Assembly: GCA_002435835.1 (NCBI GenBank)
Contig: DIVM01000191.1
Coordinates: 1 to 12,697 of the forward strand
DNA: 12,697 nucleotides
Reading direction: 5' to 3'
DNA from: Firmicutes bacterium UBA6132
GTDB lineage: Bacteria; Bacillota_A; Clostridia; Tissierellales; Sedimentibacteraceae
Shown: positions 6,611-12,697 of the stretch, in pieces
How the letters are laid out: every line of letters starts with the position of its first letter
Position numbering within the stretch: the stretch's first letter is position 1
Notes under the pieces: model-generated
What the model saw: the letters and a program-made list of their open reading frames with translations, nothing else
Told to the model about the DNA's origin: nothing
The model's database searches: none
Made by a program: the position numbers and the translations under genes

Positions 6611-8851
6611 ATGATGAAAATGAAAAAAGCTGAAGAGAAATTAAACATCGACATGATTGAGGGGGAATTAACAGAGGTAGGTATTTCAAGAAGAAATCTA
6701 CTTAAAGGTATGGCTGTGGGTGCAGCTGGACTGGCGGTATCAGGAATATTACCTAGTAACTATGCATTTGCTGATTCAGAAGAAAAGGTAACAAATGGTG
6801 TTACAAGAGGTGCATTTGTTGCAAAGATTGTAGATTATTTTGGATGGCCGCATACAACTGAATACAATGATATTTGGAAAGTTGAACCAAAGAAGTTCTC
6901 AGATGTAAAAACAACTGACCTTTATGGAAAACAGATAGAAACTGCTTATGAGGAAGGAATTATATCCGGGGTTAATGATAAGTTTAATCCTGATGTACAA
7001 ATCACACGTCAGGATGCAGCTGCTATTTTGGTAAAAGCATTCCACATCCCTTTAACTAATAAAAATGTAAAATTTAATGATGAAAAAGAAATAGATGCAT
7101 ATGCAAGAGACAGCGTAAACACATTGGCTAGTCTTGGCTATATGTCTGGTGTATCTGCAAAGGTTTTCGCACCTAAGAAAGCATTGACTGTTACTGAAAT
7201 GGACACTATTTTAAAAAATATTACTGCTAAAGTAGTAACTCCTGTACAGGCTCTTCCAAAGACTAATGCTGTAGCACCAAGACGTTTTGTCAAGCTATAT
7301 TGCCCAACTCCTGGAGCTACTATATATTACACTACTGATGGTTCAGAACCTACTGTAAATAGTCAAAAATATAATTTATTGGTTAATGGACACATGGCAG
7401 AGCTAGTTGGCGATAGAAGTGGTGCATCAACGAACCCTAACAGAATTGTAACATACAAGGTAATTGCTGTGAAGGAAGGCTATGCTACAAGCCCAGTCAT
7501 GACATTCACATGGAATTTAAATCGTCCTTTAACTGCTGACTATCAGAATCTTAAGATTATGGAAAAGACCGCTACGAGCCCAGCTGTTTACAGGATTTGC
7601 AATGATGCCGAATCTGTACGAGCTATGGCATGGTATATAGAAGGAGCTGACAGTGGAATTATATTTGATGCACTGCAGACAAGTGCTTCAAGCAACTATA
7701 ACTTGAAAAATTATGTTGATAAACTTGCAACTAAGCCTTATAAATGTATAATTGGACACGAACATGGCGATCACTGGGCTCAAGCTCCGAACTTCTTGAA
7801 AGCTGGAGTTGACGTTTATTTAAATGAGCGCGGGTGGTCAGCAACAGCAACTCCTTCTCCTATGGGTCCTGCTCTTTTCCCAGATCCTGCAGATCAAGCT
7901 AAGATAAAAAACATCGAAGAAGGAATGAAATTTGACCTCGGTGGCGGAATAGTATTTGATGTATATGCGATGCCAGGACATGCAAACGGAAATATAGTAC
8001 TCCATGACAAGAAAAACGGTTTAATATTTGCTTCTGACATCTACGGTTGTACAAGAGCTGGTTCAGCAGACAACGTAGGTATACAAGGTCTAAGGGCTGA
8101 TTTATTCCTGTCAAGTGCACAGCAGGTATATGCTTCATATAAAAAAGATGGTGGCAAGACTGATCGTCTTTTCACAGGACATGATGAAACTCCGTTAGAA
8201 GATATTAACTTTAAACTTTTTGAAAATGTTTTTCAGCAAGTAGTCGACAATGGAGAAGCTGGATGTTCTCCTACATTAAGAGGTAATAACGATGCAGTAG
8301 GATCAAGAACAACTATAGTTGGTGACATGTGGAAGGACGCAACGCACTGGAGTGCAGTTAAGCTACCAGGTACAATGTTCGATGCTACAGAGTACCTTTC
8401 ATCTACAACTGACCTAACAAAGCTTCCATATATGTCTGATGCTGCAAATAAAGATATCAACTACAATAAAAACGGCTTTAATAAATATTCTGTGCTTTCA
8501 TATGTTGATATAACTGGCGGTACTTTGGTAGGAAAAGAAGTTGAGTGGGCACCTCCTGTTACATTCAAATGGGCAGGTCAGGATATAACTGTTAAAAATT
8601 CATTGAAAAACAAATTTAATCCTTGGGCTTATGATTACACGATTAACGTTCCAAAGGAAAACACAAAAATTACTTTAGTACCAGTAACATTGTCCACAAG
8701 AGTTTCTTCCATAACTATTGACGGCGAAGTTGTTGAATACAAATCTAACAATGAAATTAAAGTGTACGATGGTCAAGAAATAACTATACAAGTCACTGCT
8801 CTTGACAAGAAGACTACAAGTACTTACAAATTCAAAATTGCTTTAGTTTAA
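6611..8851 (+). CDS. Tat-exported, SLH-anchored metallo-beta-lactamase-fold hydrolase
   Basis: A 746-residue multidomain surface protein. The twin-arginine signal has SRRNLLKG (Arg27-Arg28), a hydrophobic stretch and cleavage near AFA (52-54). An SLH-type region (~60-205, with FSDV, a GIISGVNDKFNPD turn and ITRQDAA) should bind secondary wall polymer. It is followed by a chitobiase C-terminal-like sandwich (~220-305, PGATIYYTTDGSEPT). The metallo-beta-lactamase fold (~320-545) has a full metal set: HEHGDH (His383, His385, Asp387, His388), PGH (His457), SD (Asp476) and GH (His524). The C-terminal ~100 residues resemble a cadherin-like beta-sandwich. Metal loading in the cytoplasm would explain the Tat route. 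The start has AGGAGG 8 nt upstream; ATG 6614 is an alternative. The gene probably reads through from tatC and ends at a strong terminator. Likely an extracellular hydrolase of an ester, lactone or phosphodiester; substrate unknown. Confidence 0.85.
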   Translation: MMKMKKAEEKLNIDMIEGELTEVGISRRNLLKGMAVGAAGLAVSGILPSNYAFADSEEKVTNGVTRGAFVAKIVDYFGWPHTTEYNDIWKVEPKKFSDVKTTDLYGKQIETAYEEGIISGVNDKFNPDVQITRQDAAAILVKAFHIPLTNKNVKFNDEKEIDAYARDSVNTLASLGYMSGVSAKVFAPKKALTVTEMDTILKNITAKVVTPVQALPKTNAVAPRRFVKLYCPTPGATIYYTTDGSEPTVNSQKYNLLVNGHMAELVGDRSGASTNPNRIVTYKVIAVKEGYATSPVMTFTWNLNRPLTADYQNLKIMEKTATSPAVYRICNDAESVRAMAWYIEGADSGIIFDALQTSASSNYNLKNYVDKLATKPYKCIIGHEHGDHWAQAPNFLKAGVDVYLNERGWSATATPSPMGPALFPDPADQAKIKNIEEGMKFDLGGGIVFDVYAMPGHANGNIVLHDKKNGLIFASDIYGCTRAGSADNVGIQGLRADLFLSSAQQVYASYKKDGGKTDRLFTGHDETPLEDINFKLFENVFQQVVDNGEAGCSPTLRGNNDAVGSRTTIVGDMWKDATHWSAVKLPGTMFDATEYLSSTTDLTKLPYMSDAANKDINYNKNGFNKYSVLSYVDITGGTLVGKEVEWAPPVTFKWAGQDITVKNSLKNKFNPWAYDYTINVPKENTKITLVPVTLSTRVSSITIDGEVVEYKSNNEIKVYDGQEITIQVTALDKKTTSTYKFKIALV

Positions 8852-8919
8852 TTAAGAAGAACCTTTGAATTATATATTTCTTTAATTAACTAATTTTAAT
8901 ATCTTAATATTTTTTACTT

Positions 8920-8949
8920 AAATGCGTTGGGACTGCCCAGCGCATTTTT
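8920..8949 (+). terminator. Strong rho-independent terminator closing the tat/MBL unit
   Basis: AAATGCGTTGGG (8920-8931) pairs with CCCAGCGCATTT (8936-8947) through a 12-bp stem with one G-T pair and an ACTG tetraloop, running into TTTTT (8945-8949). It is the most GC-rich hairpin in the window. Confidence 0.88.
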
Positions 8950-9074
8950 CAATTTCAGGACTGTATATAGCAAACCTCTACCTTTTTTGATGGGGTTTAA
9001 TATACTAACGTCATATTGTGTACAAAAGCATACAACAGGAAAAAATTGATAATAAAATTAATATGGAGGATTGT

Positions 9075-10145
9075 ATGAAAAATTTATTAAGTAAAATCTT
9101 TTTTGTCACTAAAAAAACATCAGTCAATAAATTTCCATATGATATAGAAATAATCGCTGAAAATTTAGATGTACCTTGGGCTTTAGATATAATTGATTCA
9201 GGAACCATTTATGTAACAGAAAGAACTGGAGCCATAAGAATAATAGAAAATGGCAGACTTCTTTTGCAGCCACTAATAAGATTTCGTTCTCCATTTGTAA
9301 GCAGGGGAGAAGGGGGATTGATGGGTCTTGTGTTAGATCCGAATTTTTCACAGAACCATTATATGTATGTAATGCATACCTATGAGGAAAATAATCAACT
9401 GTTTAATCGAGTTATAAGACTCATAGTTAATAATTTAAGTGCCAGAATTGATAATAATTTGCTTGATAGAATTCCTGGAGGGCAAATTCATAATGGAGGA
9501 AGAATAAAAATTGGTTTTGATAACAAATTGTATATTGCTACTGGGGATGCAGGAAATTCAATGTTATCACAGGATGTCAATAGTCTGGCAGGAAAAATTC
9601 TTAGGATTGAATTAGATGGAAGCATTCCAAAAGACAATCCATATCCTAACTCACCTGTTTACTGTATAGGTCTAAGAAATCCACAAGGCTTGGCATGGAA
9701 CTCTAATAATATTTTATATGCTACCGACCACGGGGCTAGTGCTCATGATGAGATAAACTTAATATTGCCAGGTGCTAATTATGGATGGCCATTAGTTCAA
9801 GGAAATCAGTCTTCAAATGAAATAAATTATCAAAGTCCAATAATTGAAAGTGGTAATGAAACATGGGCTCCATCTGGTTTAGCATTTGTAAATCAAGGAC
9901 CATGGCAGGGAAGTTTAATAGCTGCTTGCTTAAGAGGTGAACAACTGCTTGTTGCTGAATTAAATGGCAGCGGAAGAAGAATTTTAAATATAGAAGCATG
10001 GCTTAAAAATCAATATGGACGATTGAGAGATGTTATACAGGCGGAGGATGGTTCAATTTATATTTCAACCAGCAATATGGATGGAAGAGGAAGACTGTTG
10101 AATGGTGGAGATAAAATTATAAAACTAATTCCAAAGAACCAGTAG
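9075..10145 (+). CDS. Glucose/sorbosone dehydrogenase-family beta-propeller protein (PQQ-type)
   Basis: A 356-residue protein of the soluble aldose sugar dehydrogenase family, a six-bladed propeller that usually binds PQQ and Ca2+. Family landmarks in order are LDVPWALD, TERTGAIR, GEGGLMGLVLDPNF, HNGGRIKIG (His139, equivalent to the catalytic base), LYIATGDAG, LRNPQGLAW (Arg201), TDHGASAHDEIN (217-227, Ca/PQQ region), GANYGWP and the final APSGLAF blade. The ATG at 9075 is chosen because GGAGG (9065-9069) lies 5 nt upstream; the in-frame GTG at 9018 and ATG at 9063 lack a good site. No convincing signal peptide is present (MKNLLSKIFFVTKK is too weakly hydrophobic), although most relatives are exported. 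It stands alone after a terminator; no clear terminator of its own was found. Cofactor use is unproven. Confidence 0.82.
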   Translation: MKNLLSKIFFVTKKTSVNKFPYDIEIIAENLDVPWALDIIDSGTIYVTERTGAIRIIENGRLLLQPLIRFRSPFVSRGEGGLMGLVLDPNFSQNHYMYVMHTYEENNQLFNRVIRLIVNNLSARIDNNLLDRIPGGQIHNGGRIKIGFDNKLYIATGDAGNSMLSQDVNSLAGKILRIELDGSIPKDNPYPNSPVYCIGLRNPQGLAWNSNNILYATDHGASAHDEINLILPGANYGWPLVQGNQSSNEINYQSPIIESGNETWAPSGLAFVNQGPWQGSLIAACLRGEQLLVAELNGSGRRILNIEAWLKNQYGRLRDVIQAEDGSIYISTSNMDGRGRLLNGGDKIIKLIPKNQ

Positions 10146-10223
10146 AAACGACTTTTCTTGAAGATTTTCGATTATTGAAGTTGATAATATTATTGCAATT
10201 TTCAAAATATTTATAGTTAATAT

Positions 10224-10252
10224 TTGAAGTGATTTTATATTAATGATATAAT
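10224..10252 (+). promoter_or_regulatory. Near-consensus sigma-A promoter before a gene remnant
   Basis: TTGAAG (10224-10229), exactly 17 nt, then TGATATAAT: a perfect -10 TATAAT (10247-10252) with an extended TG (10244-10245). Transcription would begin near 10259. The transcript would be only ~125-130 nt long before the terminator at 10360-10390. Confidence 0.6.
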
Positions 10253-10271
10253 TTATTAAGATAAACAATGA

Positions 10272-10352
10272 AATTATAAGGTGATATTAGGATCTGTTAC
10301 ACAAAGAGTTTTATCAGACGCTCATTGTAGTGTATTGGTAGTAAATGAATAA
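10272..10352 (+). pseudogene. Universal stress protein (UspA family) 3' remnant
   Basis: The frame gives the sequence KVILGSVTQRVLSDA, then HCSVLVVNE and a stop at 10350-10352. This is the end of a UspA-family protein, whose C-terminal signature is LGSV(S/T)xxVLxxAxCPVLVV. The ~120 upstream residues, including the ATP-binding core, are missing: an in-frame stop (TGA 10269-10271) lies just upstream and no start with a good ribosome site exists, only GTG 10281. AGGTGAT (10279-10285), a perfect anti-SD match, runs into the remnant. This suggests a deletion that joined the old leader almost directly to the last codons, though those bases could also simply encode K-V-I. Alternatively the region now makes a short RNA or a 23-residue peptide. 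The homology call rests on this short motif. Confidence 0.6.
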
Positions 10353-10359
10353 AAATTAA

Positions 10360-10390
10360 GGCACAACCATTATGGTTGTGCCGATTATTT
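10360..10390. terminator. Bidirectional terminator between convergent units
   Basis: GGCACAACCA (10360-10369) pairs perfectly with TGGTTGTGCC (10373-10382) across a 3-nt loop. On the plus strand GATTATTT follows. On the minus strand the hairpin lies 13 nt after the flavoprotein stop and is followed by TTAATTTTT. It can therefore end both the remnant transcript and the minus-strand gene. Confidence 0.85.
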
Positions 10391-10395
10391 AGCGT

Positions 10396-10962
10396 TTATT
10401 CCATTCTCTTGAATTTCATTTCAATCCCATTTTTATCAAATTTCTTTCTTTTTCCTGTAATATGTTCTATATCAACTCTAAGTACATATGTAACGTTATA
10501 ACTTACATCAATTGCATCATTAAAATAAGGCATATCATTTGGCGAGTATTTTTCAGTAATAAGTCTCAAGCCTTCAATTTTCTCATTTTTATCATCGACA
10601 ATATTAATAGTTCCAAAAATGACAGCCGATTCATATTCAGTAGTGAACCTTGTTTCGAGAGTTTTGTGAATATTTTCTTCGTTTGCATTTGGTGATTTGT
10701 CATCATTAAGTTCTATGGGAACGTGTACGTTTCCAACAAAAGACATACAAATTTTTGGATTTCTCATAATATTTTCAATTTTAGTACCTAATTTTGCAGA
10801 GTGTAAATAAATTTTATCACCTTTTCTAACAATAGAAATAGGGATGCAATAAGGATTGCCATCCGCATTGATAGTAGCAAGAGTACCGAATTCTGCTTTA
10901 TCTATTACAGCATAAGCAAAATCTTTATCCATTTCACGATCTTTTCTTCTCATTTGATTCAT
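10396..10962 (-). CDS. Pyridoxamine 5'-phosphate oxidase-like flavin-binding protein (NimA-like)
   Basis: A 188-residue split-barrel flavoprotein. The N-terminal block MRRKDREM, then AEFGTLATINADGNPYCIPI, IYLHSAKLGTKIENI and ICMSFVG are characteristic of the FMN-binding group that includes nitroimidazole reductase NimA. The mid-region ETRFTTEYESAVIFGTINIV is the second barrel half. Such proteins bind FMN or F420/heme and reduce small molecules; many are of unknown physiological role. The start is the ATG at 10962, with AGAGGTGA ending 6 nt upstream on the minus strand. The longer frame beginning with GTG at 10971 would have its start inside that ribosome site. A minus-strand TATAAT (10992-10987) lies upstream but lacks a well-spaced -35 box. 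It is transcribed divergently from the MFS gene, so the two may share control. Confidence 0.85.
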   Translation of the reverse strand: MNQMRRKDREMDKDFAYAVIDKAEFGTLATINADGNPYCIPISIVRKGDKIYLHSAKLGTKIENIMRNPKICMSFVGNVHVPIELNDDKSPNANEENIHKTLETRFTTEYESAVIFGTINIVDDKNEKIEGLRLITEKYSPNDMPYFNDAIDVSYNVTYVLRVDIEHITGKRKKFDKNGIEMKFKRME

Positions 10963-11090
10963 AAAATTCACCTCTTTTTCTGATATATTATATTACATAA
11001 ACAGTTTACAATTATTTACATATATTTGCAATACAAAAGAAAATTATATAAATGCTTACATATTGTTATTCTATGGAGTGGTGTTTGGTA

Positions 11091-11119
11091 TTGATTCTTT
11101 ATAAAAATGAGTTTATAAT
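11091..11119 (+). promoter_or_regulatory. Sigma-A promoter of the MFS transporter gene
   Basis: TTGATT (11091-11096), exactly 17 nt, TATAAT (11114-11119). The start of transcription would be near 11126, giving a short leader of ~46 nt before the ATG at 11172. The leader contains AAGGA (11156-11160) as ribosome site. Confidence 0.65.
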
Positions 11120-11171
11120 AGTAACAGTATGTATGAAGAAGGTATTATGAAACGGAAGGATAATAAAGTAT

Positions 11172-12422
11172 ATGTGTAAATATAATAATATTAAACCGGA
11201 AATGGCTATGTTTTTAGTTTTAGTAGCTGCAGTGTCTTTAGGAAACGGCCTAAGCGATGCAGTATATTCAAATTATTTTAAAGAAGTTTATCAAGTTACT
11301 GCAGTTCAACGGGGTCTTATTGAATTTCCAAGGGAACTTCCTGGAATGCTCTGTATGGTGGTAATGGGTTTGTTGGGATTTCTGGGAGATCTAAGGGTAG
11401 CATTTATAGCTCAGGTACTGGCACTTGTAGGTGTTACTGTACTTGGTTTTGTAACTCCTTCTTTTGGAGTTATGTTAATATTTCTTTTCATTAATTCTTT
11501 GGGAATGCATCTTTTTATGCCACTTCGAGATTCAATTGGAATGTCTCTTGCCGAACCAAATCAGGTAGGTAATAGAATGGGTCAAATTTTGAGCGTGAGT
11601 TCAGCGTTCAGCATGATTGCAGCTCTTCTTGTTTATTTTGGATTTAAGTTTGGATTTTTTTCTTTCAACACACGTGTTAATGTTGTTTTTTTAGTTGGGG
11701 CTGTAGGATTTTTGTGTGCTGTATTGTTAACAGTCATAATGATAAGAAAAGTTAAACCCAAAAAAGAAGAACGCCGTAAAGTGAAGTTTATATTAAAAAA
11801 ACAATACCGTTATTATTATATGTTAACAATTTTAAAGGGAGTGCAAAAGCAAATTGCTTTAGTGTACGGAACATGGGTTATTGTTGATTTATTGGGCAAA
11901 AAAGCTGATACTGTTGCAATGCTTTACATATTAGTTGGCTTTATTTCTATGTTTTTTATGCATAAACTTGGAAAGTGGATGGACAAGTTTGGAATCAAAA
12001 TTATGATGTATGTTGATGCAGTTTCTTTCATAGGAGTATATGTTATATATGGTTTTGTTGTTTGGGGTATTTCAAGTGGAGCTTTACCAAAAGAAGGGTT
12101 GACAGTTTGGATGGTATATTTGTTGTTTATTCTTGATAGAATTTCTATGCAAATAGGATTGGTTAATTCGATTTATGTTAGTTCTATAACTGTGAACAAG
12201 AATGATGTTACTTCAATTCTGTCCACAGGATTAAGCCTTGATCACGTATTTTCAATAATTGCAGGAGTAGCAGGTGGTTTTATCTGGTCAAACTTAGGAA
12301 GTCAATGGGTATTCTTTATAGCTGCATTGCTTTCTTTTGGAAATGTGTATGTTGCATATAGGGTGAATCCAGAAAAGGAAAAAGCAGAACAAATTTATAA
12401 TTTATCTAAAGAATTGGCGTAA
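11172..12422 (+). CDS. MFS transporter, unknown substrate
   Basis: A 416-residue, strongly hydrophobic protein with about 12 membrane helices in two halves. They are split by a long basic cytoplasmic loop (KVKPKKEERRKVKFILKK, ~194-214), the usual major facilitator layout. After helix 1 there is an RGLIEFPRELPG motif, and after helix 2 FLGDLR at the place of the family's G-x-x-D-R loop. It also contains GKWMDKFG in the matching loop of the second half. The ATG at 11172 has AAGGA 11 nt upstream, a somewhat long spacing; ATG 11202 would remove part of the N-terminus before helix 1. No transport specificity can be read from the sequence, and no regulator gene is adjacent. The divergent NimA-like gene could hint at a detoxification or efflux role, but this is weak. 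Confidence 0.85.
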   Translation: MCKYNNIKPEMAMFLVLVAAVSLGNGLSDAVYSNYFKEVYQVTAVQRGLIEFPRELPGMLCMVVMGLLGFLGDLRVAFIAQVLALVGVTVLGFVTPSFGVMLIFLFINSLGMHLFMPLRDSIGMSLAEPNQVGNRMGQILSVSSAFSMIAALLVYFGFKFGFFSFNTRVNVVFLVGAVGFLCAVLLTVIMIRKVKPKKEERRKVKFILKKQYRYYYMLTILKGVQKQIALVYGTWVIVDLLGKKADTVAMLYILVGFISMFFMHKLGKWMDKFGIKIMMYVDAVSFIGVYVIYGFVVWGISSGALPKEGLTVWMVYLLFILDRISMQIGLVNSIYVSSITVNKNDVTSILSTGLSLDHVFSIIAGVAGGFIWSNLGSQWVFFIAALLSFGNVYVAYRVNPEKEKAEQIYNLSKELA

Positions 12423-12480
12423 ATTTTATTGATATTAAAATATATAAGAAAAGCTCTCAGATATAAATACAGCTTATAAC

Positions 12481-12512
12481 AGTACTAAATTATTTAGTTT
12501 AGTACTTTATAA
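12481..12512 (+). terminator. Probable terminator after the MFS gene
   Basis: AGTACTAAA (12481-12489) pairs with TTTAGTACT (12498-12506), a 9-bp AT-rich stem followed by TTATAAAA. It is weak but correctly placed, 58 nt after the stop codon. From here to the window end (12697) the DNA is extremely AT-rich, and I saw no gene, RNA or repeat in it. Confidence 0.5.
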
Positions 12513-12697
12513 AATGTATTTATTTTTTGTTTATTAAAATAGCATAATTATAAATAAAATGAAAATAAACACATTTAAACCTCAAGATAAAACATTTTTA
12601 CAACAATTTATATTTATAATAATAGCATTGGATAGAACATTTAAGCATTATTTTTCTTTATGAGAATTTTGTGTTAAAAATATAAATATAATTGCGG

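Noticed and set aside
7757..8182. Antibiotic-hydrolysing beta-lactamase
   Set aside because: The metal motifs only define the broad MBL fold; the SLH and carbohydrate-type sandwich domains and the surface location do not support a resistance role.
8972..8999. Second terminator (AAACCTC / GGGGTTT) after the MBL gene
   Set aside because: The stem is only 7 pairs with a wobble, and no T-run follows; the strong terminator at 8920-8949 already accounts for termination.
9018..9074. Longer start (GTG 9018) for the sugar dehydrogenase-like gene
   Set aside because: No ribosome site precedes it, the extra residues match nothing in the family, and GGAGG lies at the right distance from ATG 9075.
10963..10971. 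GTG start three codons upstream for the NimA-like gene
   Set aside because: The GTG is itself part of the AGAGGTGA ribosome site that serves the ATG at 10962.
12513..12697. Start of another gene at the window end
   Set aside because: The sequence is very AT-rich with frequent stops in all frames, and no ribosome site with a sustained frame was seen.

Overview
The window is A+T-rich throughout. It has strong AGGAGG-type ribosome binding sites, intrinsic hairpin terminators, SLH-type envelope domains and a minimal TatA/TatC export system. Together these point to a low-GC Gram-positive bacterium, most likely an anaerobic member of the Clostridia. I cannot name the species, and no phage, IS, CRISPR, tRNA or rRNA sequence was seen.

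Layout. (1) Positions 3-416 hold the 3' end of a TRAP-transporter solute-binding protein (DctP family), closed by a terminator. (2) After a long AT-rich leader with two G6 runs come two large Sec-secreted paralogues (898-2847 and 3048-4886). Each looks like two fused alpha/beta-hydrolase domains: an N-terminal one that has lost its nucleophile serine and a C-terminal one with a plausible Ser-Asp-His triad of the PHB-depolymerase/feruloyl-esterase kind. (3) A terminator and a palindromic interspersed repeat lead to a Tat operon: tatA (5245-5523), a second short tatA (5587-5745) and tatC (5752-6531). It is followed 79 nt later by a 746-residue twin-arginine protein (6611-8851) carrying SLH, chitobiase-C-terminal-like, metallo-beta-lactamase-fold and cadherin-like beta-sandwich regions, closed by a strong terminator. 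(4) Next is a glucose/sorbosone dehydrogenase-family beta-propeller protein without an obvious signal peptide (9075-10145). (5) A strong consensus promoter follows, in front of only the last ~20 codons of a universal stress protein gene (a remnant), ending at a bidirectional terminator. (6) A minus-strand flavin-binding PNPOx/NimA-like protein (10396-10962) is divergent from an MFS permease (11172-12422).

How the parts may work together. A multi-block element of ~112 bp with conserved internal spacing lies upstream of both the first esterase gene and the tat operon, which suggests common control. The Tat system sits directly next to an obvious Tat substrate whose metal site would explain folded export. 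The secreted hydrolases, the S-layer-anchored metallo-hydrolase and a neighbouring TRAP carboxylate-uptake component could form a cell-surface ester- or lactone-degrading and uptake island. This functional picture is inference; the substrate is unknown.
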